Below are positions 24,494 to 34,085 of a stretch of 57,660 bases of DNA, in pieces. Each line of letters starts with the position of its first letter. The first letter of the stretch is position 1. The notes under the pieces are model-generated. The model ran no database searches. It worked only from the letters and a program-made list of their open reading frames with translations, and was not told where the DNA came from. This stretch comes from Bacilli bacterium (GTDB taxonomy: Bacteria; Bacillota_I; Bacilli_A; ML615J-28; CAG-313), in contig JAFVWY010000016.1 of assembly GCA_017501465.1 (NCBI GenBank), positions 1 to 57,660 on the forward strand, read 5' to 3'. Both the position numbers and the translations under genes were made by a program.

Positions 24494-25690
24494 ATGAGTA
24501 GAAGAAACCATCGAACAAGTTCTTTTAAAAATCTAATTGTTTCTTTATTATTTTTGATAATATTAGGAATTATAGGGTATTTTGTTTATCCTATAGTGGT
24601 TGAACTTTTACATGAACATGGCTTTATAGAAGGTAAATGTGAATGTGGGGAACTTGATCCGAATTATGTTCCACCACATATTCATGAATATATAGATGGA
24701 GTATGTAGTTGTGGGAAACTTGATGAAAGTACATCAGTTATTCAAAGTGATACTTTAAGTATACATTTTATGGAACTTGGAAATAAATATACTGGTGATT
24801 CTATATATATTAAGGCTGGGGAAACAGATATTTTAATCGATGCTGGTTCACGCGGTAATAGTGCTGATGATATTACAAATTATCTTAATCAATATGTAGA
24901 AGATAATACATTAGAATATGTAATCGCCACACACGCTCATCAAGATCACATTGCTGGCTTTGTTGGTACGAGTCAAATTAAAGGAATTTTTGATGAATTT
25001 ATCTGTGAGGTTATTATCGATTTTTCTTTAACTAATGCGACTAGTAAAGTTTATCAAAATTATGTTGAAAAAAGAGATTTAGAAGTGCAAAATGGCGCGA
25101 CACATTATACAGCATTAGAATGTTATAATAATCTTAATGGTGCATCAAGAAAATTTGAATTATCTGATGGAATAGAATTAGAAATACTTTATAACTACTA
25201 TTATGAAAATAAAACATCAAATGAAAATGATTATTCTGTTTGTTTAATGATTAATCAAAATGATAAACATTTCTTATTTACGGGTGATTTAGAAGATAAA
25301 GGTGAAGAAAAACTAGTTGAATATAATGATCTACCTGAGGTTGAATTATTTAAAGCAGGACATCATGGTTCTTATACAGCGAGTACGCTTACTTTATTAG
25401 AAGTAATTAAGCCTAATATTGTTTGTGTGTGTTGCTGCTGTGGTAGTGATGAATATACTGATGTTATTGATAACATGTTCCCTTCACAAGCTTTTATTTC
25501 AAGAGTATTAAAATATACCGAAAAAATTTATGTGACTTCAATTATATCAGATAATGAAGATGGTTTTACATCGCTAAATGGAAACATTAATATTATATCT
25601 GATGGTAAAGAGGTTATAGTTAATTGTTCAAATAATAATACTGTTTTCAAAGATACTGAGTGGTTTAAAGAAAACAGAAAATGGGAGTAA
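24494..25690 (+). CDS. Membrane-anchored ComEC/Rec2-like metallo-beta-lactamase protein
   Basis: 398 residues with one N-terminal membrane segment (about 13-35) instead of a lipobox. Two HxH/CxCG modules follow at about 40-80. Then comes an MBL-fold domain like the C-terminal part of ComEC/ComA: HAHQDH at 147-152, FTGDLEDKGE, and KAGHHGSYTAS. An unusual cysteine run, CVCCCCGS, stands where ComEC relatives have a shorter strand-turn. The fold is a metal-dependent hydrolase; in ComEC it is implicated in degrading the non-transported DNA strand, but no channel domain is present here. ATG 24494 follows AGAGGTG; a longer frame would start inside the upstream terminator. Confidence 0.82.
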   Translation: MSRRNHRTSSFKNLIVSLLFLIILGIIGYFVYPIVVELLHEHGFIEGKCECGELDPNYVPPHIHEYIDGVCSCGKLDESTSVIQSDTLSIHFMELGNKYTGDSIYIKAGETDILIDAGSRGNSADDITNYLNQYVEDNTLEYVIATHAHQDHIAGFVGTSQIKGIFDEFICEVIIDFSLTNATSKVYQNYVEKRDLEVQNGATHYTALECYNNLNGASRKFELSDGIELEILYNYYYENKTSNENDYSVCLMINQNDKHFLFTGDLEDKGEEKLVEYNDLPEVELFKAGHHGSYTASTLTLLEVIKPNIVCVCCCCGSDEYTDVIDNMFPSQAFISRVLKYTEKIYVTSIISDNEDGFTSLNGNINIISDGKEVIVNCSNNNTVFKDTEWFKENRKWE

Positions 25691-25696
25691 TAATTT

Positions 25697-26881
25697 ATGG
25701 ATTCAATTAAAAATATCTATAAAACAGGACGTGGTCCTTCATCATCACATACGATGGCTCCACAAAATGCTGCTACTATTTTTAAAAGTAAATATCCTGA
25801 TGCAGCTATGTATTCTGTGGAACTATATGGCTCTTTAGCTTTAACTGGCAGAGGGCATTTAACTGATAAGGTTATTCTAGAAACCTTAGGCAGTGATAAA
25901 ACTAAAATTATTTTTAACTATGATGAAGTTTTTAAATATCATCCTAATGCTATGAAGTTTAAAGCTTATAATGAAGATGGAACTCGAATTAGTAAATGGT
26001 TGGTTTTTAGTGTAGGTGGTGGTGAGTTAAAGGAAATGAATGAACCACGTGATGAATCGCTTGAAGAAATTTATTTTGAGTCAAATATGGAAGAAATATT
26101 AGAATGTTGTCGCGATGATAATATTTCATTAGTTGAATATATTGATAAATATGAAAACCTTAATGAATATTTAAATTATATTTGGACGGTGATGCAAACA
26201 ACTATTTTAAAAGGGCTAGAAACTAGTGGTGTGCTACCTGGAAAACTTCAAGTTAGAAGAAAAGCTAAAGAGTTCTATGAACAATATAAAACGAAAAAAC
26301 TAAAAGAAATATATTCTTATGCGGCAGCCCTTGCTGTTTCTGAAGAAAATGCAAGTGGTGGAATAGTTGTTACCGCGCCTACTTGTGGAGCAAGTGGAGT
26401 TGTTCCGGCTGTTTTAGCATATGCTAAAGAAATTGATGGAGCTAAAGATGAGGCTATTATTAATGCTTTAAAGGTTGCTGGTTTAATAGGTTTACTTGCT
26501 AAAAATAATGCATCGATTAGTGGAGCAGAAGTTGGATGTCAAGGAGAGGTTGGTGTGGCTTGCAGTATGGCAGCGGCTGCTTATGCTTATTTGATTGGTG
26601 GTACTAATGAACAAATAGAATATGCGGCAGAAATTGCATTAGAACACCACCTAGGCTTAACTTGTGACCCTGTCAATGGAGAGGTTCAAATTCCTTGTAT
26701 TGAAAGAAATGCTATTGCCACATCTAAAGCAATCACAGCTGCAAAATATGCTATGTTAACGGATGGAAGTCACTACATTAGTTTAGATCATGTTATTCAA
26801 ACAATGAAAGAAACTGGTCTTGATTTATCGAGTAAGTATAAAGAAACATCAAAAGGTGGCCTTGCTTTAAGAGATAAATAA
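25697..26881 (+). CDS. L-serine dehydratase, iron-sulfur type, single chain
   Basis: A 394-residue fusion of beta and alpha parts. The beta part begins GPSSSHTMAP; the alpha part has APTCGASGVVPA, GCQGEVGVACSMAAAA, LTCDPVNGEVQIPCIERN and KAITAAKYAM. The cysteines in these motifs are the [4Fe-4S] ligands of the family. It deaminates L-serine to pyruvate and ammonia in the cytoplasm and is oxygen-sensitive, fitting an anaerobe. It is shorter than E. coli SdaA (454 residues), mainly in the beta part. Six bases separate it from the MBL gene, and its last base overlaps the next ATG. Confidence 0.92.
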   Translation: MDSIKNIYKTGRGPSSSHTMAPQNAATIFKSKYPDAAMYSVELYGSLALTGRGHLTDKVILETLGSDKTKIIFNYDEVFKYHPNAMKFKAYNEDGTRISKWLVFSVGGGELKEMNEPRDESLEEIYFESNMEEILECCRDDNISLVEYIDKYENLNEYLNYIWTVMQTTILKGLETSGVLPGKLQVRRKAKEFYEQYKTKKLKEIYSYAAALAVSEENASGGIVVTAPTCGASGVVPAVLAYAKEIDGAKDEAIINALKVAGLIGLLAKNNASISGAEVGCQGEVGVACSMAAAAYAYLIGGTNEQIEYAAEIALEHHLGLTCDPVNGEVQIPCIERNAIATSKAITAAKYAMLTDGSHYISLDHVIQTMKETGLDLSSKYKETSKGGLALRDK

Positions 26882-27558
26882 TGAAAACATACAAAGAAGA
26901 ATTATTAATATTAAGAAGAGAAAAGTTAAAAGAATTTAATAAAAACTTAATACCTAATTTAGATAAAGAACTAATTGGAGTATCTAATCCAAATATTAAG
27001 AAACTTTCAAAAAATGTAGATTATGAATTCTTAGAAAACTTGCCTCATAAATACTATGAAGAAGATATTTTACATGGTTATATGTTAGCTAATTTAAATT
27101 TAGATTTTGATAAAACAATAGAAGAAATTGAAAAGTTTTTACCTTATGTTACTAATTGGGCTGTTTGTGATACAATGTGTAAAAATATAAAAGCTTTTAA
27201 AAATGATAGGAAAAAATTGTTTGATAAAAGTCTTGAGTGGTGTCGAACAAACAAAACTTATTATATAAGATTTGGCTTATCTATGCAGTTAAGTTATTGT
27301 TTAACTGATGAATTTATTGATGATATCATTGATAACATTTATACAATTTCTAACCATGATTATTATTGTGATATGATGATTGCTTGGTTACTTGCAACTA
27401 TAATGATTAATTATGAAAACAAGGTTTTTGATGCTTTAAAACAGAATAAGCTAAATGTTTTTATAAAAAGAAAAACCATATCCAAAGCCATTGATAGTTT
27501 TAGAATTAGTGATAATACAAAGATGAAATTAAAAGAATTAAGAAAGTTCTTATTTTAG
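26881..27558 (+). CDS. AlkD-like DNA alkylation repair protein
   Basis: 225 residues, all helical, matching the DNA alkylation repair (AlkD, HEAT-like) family: NPNIKKLSK near the start, NWAVCDTMC near 97-105, then YIRFGLSMQLSYC and YYCDMMIAWLLATI. The Trp and Asp in NWAVCD correspond to the region that holds the alkylated base in AlkD. It removes positively charged alkylpurines such as N7-methylguanine. One-base overlap with the serine dehydratase gene; the terminator overlaps its stop. Confidence 0.85.
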   Translation: MKTYKEELLILRREKLKEFNKNLIPNLDKELIGVSNPNIKKLSKNVDYEFLENLPHKYYEEDILHGYMLANLNLDFDKTIEEIEKFLPYVTNWAVCDTMCKNIKAFKNDRKKLFDKSLEWCRTNKTYYIRFGLSMQLSYCLTDEFIDDIIDNIYTISNHDYYCDMMIAWLLATIMINYENKVFDALKQNKLNVFIKRKTISKAIDSFRISDNTKMKLKELRKFLF

Positions 27559-27572
27559 AACTTTCTTTTTTT
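27541..27572 (+). terminator. Terminator overlapping the alkD-like stop
   Basis: AGAAAGTTCT (27541-27550) pairs with AGAACTTTCT (27557-27566), then a T-run. Confidence 0.85.
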
Positions 27573-27603
27573 AAAGCAAAAGAAGATTGCAAGTGCAATT
27601 TGT

Positions 27604-27632
27604 TTTACAAATATATATTATTTTGATACAAT
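27604..27632 (+). promoter_or_regulatory. Promoter of the ABC exporter operon
   Basis: TTTACA (27604-27609), a 17-nt spacer and TACAAT (27627-27632) with TGA before it. Confidence 0.65.
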
Positions 27633-27659
27633 AAATATGTTATTTAAGGATGTGATATT

Positions 27660-29405
27660 ATGACTAGAAAAAAACGTACAAATGTTTTAAGATATCTAAG
27701 ACCTTATTGGTGGATCGCATTACTTGCTGCCTTAGCAATGGTAGGAGAGGTAATTTGTGATCTAGAATTACCAATGCATATGGCTAAAATTATAGATATC
27801 GGTATCAAAAAAAACCAAATGAGTGTTATTTACGAACATGGCATTTATATGTTATTGATTGCTATAGCTGGGAGCATTGGTGGGTTCTTATCTGCTTTAT
27901 TTGGATCAATATCATCTAGAAAATTTGGTAATAGTCTAAGAAAAGCTACATTTAAAAAAGCTCTAAATTTTTCTTGGGAACAAACAGATAAAGTAACAAC
28001 TGGCTCATTAATTACTAGAATTACTAATGATGTTATGACTTTACAAATGTTAGTGTCAATGAGTGTAAGAATGTTTGTTCGAACTATTATGTTATTCTGT
28101 GGTGGAATAGGTTATATGGTAAGAATTAATCCTAAATTTGGTTTAATCTTATTAATTGTATTACCAATTGAAATATTAGTAATCTTTATTTTCCTAAGAA
28201 AAGTAAATCCAATGTTTGTGCAAGTTCAAGAAAGTTTAGATTCTGTTAACGAAGTAATGCAGGAAAATGTTAATGGTTCACGTGTGGTTAAGACCTTTAC
28301 TAATGAAGAAAAAGAATCAAATAGATTTGATAGAGTTTCTAAAAATTTATCAAATAAATCTATTAGAGTATCTAAATTACTTGCCTATATGTCACCTTTC
28401 CAAATATTATTTTTAAATATTACAGTTATTTCTATTTTGTATATTGGGGGAAATGAAGTATTAGCTGGTACTGGTATGCAAATAGGGGAAGTTAGTGCAT
28501 CCCTTACATACATTACACAAATATTAAATGCCGTCATGAGTATGGGTCACTTATTCCAAACTGTTGCAAGAGGAATAGCAAGTGGAAGAAGAATTCAAGA
28601 TATTCTAAATACAGAACCAACAATTGTTTCAGGCGGTACATCTTTAGATATTTTAGGTAATGTTGAATTTAAAGATGTTTGTTTTAAATATCGAACTTCT
28701 TCCAATGATATCCTAACTAACATTAACTTTGAAGTAAAACAAGGAGAATCATTAGCTATTTTGGGTGCGACAGGTAGTGGTAAAACAACCATTGTTAATC
28801 TAATACCTCGTTTTTATGATTGTTATAGTGGTAGTGTTTTAGTAGATGGGGTTGATGTTAAAGAATATGATTTGAAATCTTTAAGACAAAGTATTAGTTT
28901 GGTATTACAAAAATCGGAATTATTTACAGGTAGTATTTTTGATAATATTAGATGGGGTAAACCAGATGCTACCCTTGAAGAAGTAAGAGAGGCTTGTAGA
29001 ATTGCTCAAGCAGATGATTTCATTATGAGCTTTAATGATGGGTATGATACAATCATTGGCGAAAAAGGGTCAAGTTTAAGTGGTGGTCAAAAACAAAGGG
29101 TTTGTATTGCTAGAGCAATACTAAAGAAACCTAAAATTTTAATCTTTGATGATGCTACTAGTGCTCTTGATTTAAATACAGAAGCAAGACTTTATAAAGC
29201 ATTGAAAGAATATATGAGTGATGTAACAATTATTTTGATTGCTCAAAGAGTAGCCTCAGCTAAAGGAGCGGAAAAAATAATGGTTATTGATGATGGTGAG
29301 ATTAAAGGTATTGGTACAAACGATGAATTATTAAAAACTAATGAGGTTTACCAAGATATTTATTATTCACAATTAAAGGCAAATGGAGGTGAAGATGATG
29401 AATAA
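27660..29405 (+). CDS. ABC exporter half-transporter with degenerate ATPase site
   Basis: 581 residues: six membrane segments (about 15-310) plus an ATPase domain with Walker A GATGSGKTT (about 370), signature LSGGQKQR and Walker B ILIFDDATSALD. The catalytic glutamate after Walker B is Asp, and the switch histidine is Gln (IAQRVAS). This is the pattern of the degenerate-site subunit in heterodimeric exporters such as BmrCD, LmrCD and TM287/288. Its partner is the next gene, which overlaps it by 8 bp. Likely a multidrug or lipid exporter; the substrate is unknown. Confidence 0.9.
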   Translation: MTRKKRTNVLRYLRPYWWIALLAALAMVGEVICDLELPMHMAKIIDIGIKKNQMSVIYEHGIYMLLIAIAGSIGGFLSALFGSISSRKFGNSLRKATFKKALNFSWEQTDKVTTGSLITRITNDVMTLQMLVSMSVRMFVRTIMLFCGGIGYMVRINPKFGLILLIVLPIEILVIFIFLRKVNPMFVQVQESLDSVNEVMQENVNGSRVVKTFTNEEKESNRFDRVSKNLSNKSIRVSKLLAYMSPFQILFLNITVISILYIGGNEVLAGTGMQIGEVSASLTYITQILNAVMSMGHLFQTVARGIASGRRIQDILNTEPTIVSGGTSLDILGNVEFKDVCFKYRTSSNDILTNINFEVKQGESLAILGATGSGKTTIVNLIPRFYDCYSGSVLVDGVDVKEYDLKSLRQSISLVLQKSELFTGSIFDNIRWGKPDATLEEVREACRIAQADDFIMSFNDGYDTIIGEKGSSLSGGQKQRVCIARAILKKPKILIFDDATSALDLNTEARLYKALKEYMSDVTIILIAQRVASAKGAEKIMVIDDGEIKGIGTNDELLKTNEVYQDIYYSQLKANGGEDDE

Positions 29406-31233
29406 TAATCGTTTTCAACCTAATAGAAATATGCGTTTTGGTAGAGGTCCAAGACATTTATTTAGAGAAAAACCAAAAGATACTAAAGGAGCTTTAAAAA
29501 GATTAATTAAATATTTAGGTGGATTTAAAAGTTTAATTATTAGTTTATTATTTGTTATTTTAATATCTACTGCGTCATCAATTGCCTCACCAATTGTTCA
29601 AAGTGAAATTACCAATGCAATTAACTTTGGTAATAAAGAAACTTTTATTATGTTACTATATGTACTAGCAGTTTGTTATATCTTAAATATTTTTTGTTCT
29701 TTATTTAGAGGTTTAATTTCTGCTTATCTTTCTCAAAGAACAGTTCTAAAAATAAGAAAAGAATTATTTGATAAAATTGTTTATTTACCAATTAGTTTCT
29801 TTGATAATAATCCTCATGGGGATATTATGAGTAGAATGACAAACGATGTTGATTCAATATCTAGTACAATATCACAAAGTGTAGCCGCTTTACTTTCAAC
29901 TGTTATGATTATTCTAGGTGCAATTACAGTTATGTTATTATTTAGTCCATTGCTTGCTTGTGTGGCTTTATTTATAGTGGGACTTACATTAGTATTCTCT
30001 CGTTTTATGTCTAGTAAGATGCGTAAGTATTTTAAAATCCAACAACAAATGTTAGGTGATATTAATAGTAAAGTTGAAGAAAGCATTACAGGTCAAAAAA
30101 CTGTAAGTGCATATACTAGAGAAGAAGCAATAGAAAAAGATTTTAACGAAACAAGTGATTTATTAGAAGGATATGCCATTAAAGCTCAAATTTATGGAGG
30201 AGCGATGGGACCAGTTATGAATGTAATTGGTAATTTTGGTTTCTTACTTGTAGTAGTTTTTGGCGCCATTTTCCATAACTTAGAAATTGGTGCTGGGTTG
30301 TTTGGTCCCATTGAAATTGGTACAATCATTTTATTTACTAATTGTAGTAGACAAATAAATAGACCACTAAATGAAGTGGCCCAATTATATGCTCAAATTG
30401 AAACAAGCTTAGCGGCAGCAGAAAGGGTATTTGCTGTTATGGATGAAGAGGTTGAAAATGATGAAGGTACTATTACTTTAGATGAAGATTTTGAAGTAGA
30501 GACAATTAGTTTTGAACATGTATACTTTTCATATGTCCCTGATGAACCCGTTTTAGTAGACTTTAATTTAGAAATAGAAAAGGGTCAAAAAATTGCATTA
30601 GTTGGTGCAACAGGAAGTGGTAAAACAACTGTTGTTAATCTATTGATGAGATTTTATGATATTGATGCAGGTAGTATCAAAATTAATGGTATTGATATTA
30701 GAGATATTAAAAAACAAGATTTAAGAAATATTATTTCAATTGTTTTACAAGATACTGTACTATTTACAGATTCTATCGAAAATAATATTAAATATGGTAA
30801 AACTGATGCTACTGATGATGAGGTAAAAGAGTCATCTAAACTGGCTAATTCTCATCGTTTCATTAAACATTTACCAGATCAATATAAAACTCATCTAGCT
30901 AATTCTGGTTATAACTTATCACAAGGTCAACGTCAATTATTAACAATTGCGCGAGCTGCAATCACTAATCCTTTAATTTTAGTACTTGATGAGGCTACTT
31001 CATCAGTTGATACTAGAACTGAAAAAAATATTCAGGATGCTATGGTAAATTTAATGAAAAACAGAACTAGTTTAATTATTGCTCATAGACTATCTACAAT
31101 TAGAGATGCAGATAAAATTGTTGTAATGGAAAAGGGTAAAGTTAAAGAAATTGGTAATCATTTTGAATTAATTAAATTACAAGGAATTTATTATTCTTTA
31201 TACCAAACACAATTTTCTGGTAATACAATATAG
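29398..31233 (+). CDS. ABC exporter half-transporter, partner subunit
   Basis: 611 residues with six membrane segments and an ATPase domain with Walker A GATGSGKTT, signature LSQGQRQL, Walker B LILVLDEATSSVD and switch IAHRLST. Glu and His are both present, so this subunit supplies the canonical catalytic residues. The signature reads LSQGQ instead of LSGGQ, a variant also known in heterodimer partners. GGAGGTG at 29385-29391 favours ATG 29398; ATG 29395 is also possible. Confidence 0.9.
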   Translation: MNNNRFQPNRNMRFGRGPRHLFREKPKDTKGALKRLIKYLGGFKSLIISLLFVILISTASSIASPIVQSEITNAINFGNKETFIMLLYVLAVCYILNIFCSLFRGLISAYLSQRTVLKIRKELFDKIVYLPISFFDNNPHGDIMSRMTNDVDSISSTISQSVAALLSTVMIILGAITVMLLFSPLLACVALFIVGLTLVFSRFMSSKMRKYFKIQQQMLGDINSKVEESITGQKTVSAYTREEAIEKDFNETSDLLEGYAIKAQIYGGAMGPVMNVIGNFGFLLVVVFGAIFHNLEIGAGLFGPIEIGTIILFTNCSRQINRPLNEVAQLYAQIETSLAAAERVFAVMDEEVENDEGTITLDEDFEVETISFEHVYFSYVPDEPVLVDFNLEIEKGQKIALVGATGSGKTTVVNLLMRFYDIDAGSIKINGIDIRDIKKQDLRNIISIVLQDTVLFTDSIENNIKYGKTDATDDEVKESSKLANSHRFIKHLPDQYKTHLANSGYNLSQGQRQLLTIARAAITNPLILVLDEATSSVDTRTEKNIQDAMVNLMKNRTSLIIAHRLSTIRDADKIVVMEKGKVKEIGNHFELIKLQGIYYSLYQTQFSGNTI

Positions 31234-31258
31234 AAGACATCAAATGTCTTCTATATTT
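31231..31258 (+). terminator. Hairpin at the end of the ABC exporter operon
   Basis: TAGAAGACAT pairs with ATGTCTTCTA across CAA. The T-tract is interrupted (TATTTAATTTT), so strength is uncertain. Confidence 0.5.
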
Positions 31259-31376
31259 AATTTTAAGGCCTAAAAAACGCTTATTTTGACATTTTTTTAA
31301 TAATTATGACTAATTATTCATTTTCGTTTCCTTTTACTTTTTTTAATAAATAAAGTATAATAAAAGTGGTGATAAT

Positions 31377-32609
31377 ATGGGAAAAAATAACAAAAAGAAA
31401 AAAGAAAAGATTTTAATGCCTGTATGGCTTAATATAATATTTACCCTAGGTTCTAAAGTAATATTATTGTTTTTAACCAAAATTAAACATAATAGAAAAG
31501 CTTTAAAAAATCACAAAGAAGGTTTTTTACTATTATATAATCACTATTCTAATAAAGATCATTTTATTATTAAGGATGCTTTAAATTTTAGAAGAGTAAA
31601 TTATGTAGTAGCAAGTTCTTATTTATTAACTAAACCAGTAGGTCCGATTCTTAGAATGGCAAGAGCCATTAGTAAGGAACAATTTAAACCAGACTTGGTT
31701 GCGATTAGAAAAATTAAAAAATCGATTGATCAAAAAGGAATAGTTGCGATTGCTCCTACTGGTCAAACAACAGTAGATGGTAATCCATCATTTATGCCTG
31801 ATACAATTGTTAAACTAATTAAACTTGTTAAATCTGATGTAGTTGCTTTAAAAAGTAAGGGAAGCTATTTATGTTTTCCAAAGTGGCGAGGATCTAAAAG
31901 AAAATGTCGAATCCAAACAGAATTTGTTACAGTATTAAAAAAAGAAGAACTTAAAACTTTATCAGATCAAGAAATTTTTGAACGTGTATATGATGCTATT
32001 TATGTTAGTGAAGATGCTGATCAATTAACTTTAAAAAGAGTTATTAAAGGCAAAAGTTTAATACAAGGATTAGAAAATATTTTTACAGTTTGTCCTAAGT
32101 GTAATAATAGACATTCTTATATATCAATTGGTAATAAACTTATTTGTGAAAAATGTAAGAATGAAATAACTATGGATAAGTATGGTTTCTTACATCCATT
32201 AAAAGATAGTGATATTTGTTTTGATACGGTAAGTAAGTGGCTATCTTGGGAGAAAGATTTTTTAGGTAAGGAATTTATTAATGGATATATTTATCAAGAA
32301 GATGTAATTTTGAAATCTAATTTAAAAGATCCACTTAAGATGGAAGAAATAGGTAGTGGTAAAATTATTTTATCTAAAGATGAATTTAAACTAGTTGGTA
32401 AAATTTTAGATCAAGATGTGGAAAAAGTATATAAAATGGAACAAATTCCTCAATTACCATTTGATCCAGGAGTACGTTTTGAAATCCCTAATGAAGAAAT
32501 GTTCTTGCGAGCATATCCAAATGATCCTAAATCAGTAATGGATTATGTTTTAATATTTGACTATTTAAATGATTTAAAACTTATTAAGGAAAATAATCAT
32601 GAAAATTAA
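31377..32609 (+). CDS. PlsC-like acyltransferase with C-terminal zinc ribbon
   Basis: 410 residues. The N-terminal half has a hydrophobic helix (about 15-38) and an LPLAT-like domain: NHYSNKDH is an H-x4-D motif and AIAPTGQTT sits where PlsC has its FPEGTR motif. From about 235 the protein departs from PlsC: a CPKC...CEKC zinc ribbon (about 240-263), then about 145 residues of unknown fold. An acyl-CoA or acyl-ACP lysolipid acyltransferase is the likely base activity. The last 11 bp overlap the next gene, an RNA methyltransferase. Confidence 0.7.
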   Translation: MGKNNKKKKEKILMPVWLNIIFTLGSKVILLFLTKIKHNRKALKNHKEGFLLLYNHYSNKDHFIIKDALNFRRVNYVVASSYLLTKPVGPILRMARAISKEQFKPDLVAIRKIKKSIDQKGIVAIAPTGQTTVDGNPSFMPDTIVKLIKLVKSDVVALKSKGSYLCFPKWRGSKRKCRIQTEFVTVLKKEELKTLSDQEIFERVYDAIYVSEDADQLTLKRVIKGKSLIQGLENIFTVCPKCNNRHSYISIGNKLICEKCKNEITMDKYGFLHPLKDSDICFDTVSKWLSWEKDFLGKEFINGYIYQEDVILKSNLKDPLKMEEIGSGKIILSKDEFKLVGKILDQDVEKVYKMEQIPQLPFDPGVRFEIPNEEMFLRAYPNDPKSVMDYVLIFDYLNDLKLIKENNHEN

Positions 32610-33927
32610 TACAACTAAATTAAATGATTTTTTTCAATCTCCTATTGAAATATCTGGAAAAACTTATTTTTTAAATAATGTTTTAGAAAATGAAACATTA
32701 GAAGTAAGTATCAATAAGGAAAAAAGAACCATTAAAATTGATAAAATTATTAATGCTTCTAAATATCGAATCAAACCAAAATGTGATATTTATGAAACGT
32801 GTGGTGGATGTAAATTACTACATGTTGAATATAATCACCAATTATATTTAAAAACTGAAATGGTTAAAAGACTATTTAAGGAGAATAATATAAAAGCAAC
32901 CGTTTTAGACACTTTAGGTATGGATAATCCAACGGAATATCGTAATAAAAATCAAGTTGTTTTTGGTTATAATAATCAAAGAAAAGTAGTAAGTGGTTTT
33001 TATGAAGAAAATACACATAAAATAGTTAATTTTACTACATGTTATTTACAAGATAAAGTATCTGATAAAATTGTCAACACTATTAAAGATTTAATGATGA
33101 AAATGCGTATAATGCCATATGATGAGGATAAACAAAAAGGTTTAATTCGCCATGTAATGGTTAAAAGAAGTAAACTATTAAATGAAACAATGGTTATTAT
33201 AGTTACATCTAGTGATGTTTTCCCGGGTAGAAATAATTTCTTAAAAGCTTTACTTGCTTCAAATAAAGAAATTACTACGGTTATTCAAAATATAAACTCT
33301 AGAAAAACAACTCAAGTTTTAGGAGATAAAGAGATTGTTCTTTTTGGAAAAGGCTATATTAATGATTGTTTATGTGATAAGAAGTTCAAAATCTCTTCTA
33401 AGTCTTTTTATCAAATAAATCCAATCCAAACGAAAGTTTTATATCAAAAAGCATTAGATAACGCACACTTATCAAAAACGGATGTTTTACTAGATGCTTA
33501 TTCTGGTGTTGGCACTATTGGTATTATTGCCAGTGATAAAGTATCAAAAGTAATTAGTGTAGAACTTGAAAAACAAGCTGTTAATGATGCGATTATTAAT
33601 GCAAAATTAAATAATATTAAAAATATTCATTTTTATAATGATGACGCGACGCGATTTATTAATAATTTAGTAAACAAAAAAGAAAAAATTGATGTTGTTG
33701 TAATGGATCCACCAAGAAAAGGAAGTACAGAGAGTTTCTTAAAGGCTGTCCTTAAATTAAAACCTAAGAAGATTATTTATATCTCATGTGATCCTCATAC
33801 TCAAGTTGTTGATTTAAAGTCATTAGTTAATGATTATAATATAACTTATGTTCAACCTGTTGATATGTTCCCTCACACTCAACATGTCGAAAATATTGTT
33901 GTTTTAAATCACAAACATTATATTTAA
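32599..33927 (+). CDS. TrmA/RlmD-family 23S rRNA (uracil-5-)-methyltransferase
   Basis: 442 residues. A CDIYETCGGCKLLH cluster (C-x5-C-x2-C, about 55-70) matches the [4Fe-4S] motif of RumA/RlmD. The SAM domain has DAYSGVGTIGIIAS, VVMDPPRKGS and the nucleophile loop ISCDPHTQ. A clear N-terminal TRAM domain is shortened. It methylates a uracil C5 in 23S rRNA; the exact position (RlmD or RlmCD type) cannot be told. The 11-bp overlap with the acyltransferase gene suggests translational coupling. Confidence 0.9.
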   Translation: MKINTTKLNDFFQSPIEISGKTYFLNNVLENETLEVSINKEKRTIKIDKIINASKYRIKPKCDIYETCGGCKLLHVEYNHQLYLKTEMVKRLFKENNIKATVLDTLGMDNPTEYRNKNQVVFGYNNQRKVVSGFYEENTHKIVNFTTCYLQDKVSDKIVNTIKDLMMKMRIMPYDEDKQKGLIRHVMVKRSKLLNETMVIIVTSSDVFPGRNNFLKALLASNKEITTVIQNINSRKTTQVLGDKEIVLFGKGYINDCLCDKKFKISSKSFYQINPIQTKVLYQKALDNAHLSKTDVLLDAYSGVGTIGIIASDKVSKVISVELEKQAVNDAIINAKLNNIKNIHFYNDDATRFINNLVNKKEKIDVVVMDPPRKGSTESFLKAVLKLKPKKIIYISCDPHTQVVDLKSLVNDYNITYVQPVDMFPHTQHVENIVVLNHKHYI

Positions 33928-33944
33928 TTTAGTGAATATTAATT

Positions 33945-33980
33945 AAGGTAGAATTTAAATTCTACCTTTTTTTATTTTTT
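33945..33980 (+). terminator. Terminator of the 31377-33927 operon
   Basis: AAGGTAGAATTTAAATTCTACCTT is a perfect palindrome (33945-33968), then a long T-run. Confidence 0.85.
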
Positions 33981-33982
33981 TA

Positions 33983-33991
33983 TGATATAAT
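33983..33991 (+). promoter_or_regulatory. Extended -10 promoter of the degV operon
   Basis: TGA-TATAAT at 33983-33991, inside the T-rich tail of the preceding terminator. The leader is about 85 nt; I see no riboswitch in it. Confidence 0.55.
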
Positions 33992-34085
33992 AATAGTGCT
34001 TTTTGTAAAAAAAGGATATTTTATAATTTATTGTAGGAGATAAACAATTATATGTAATATTTTTATAGAAAAGGAGATGAAGAAA

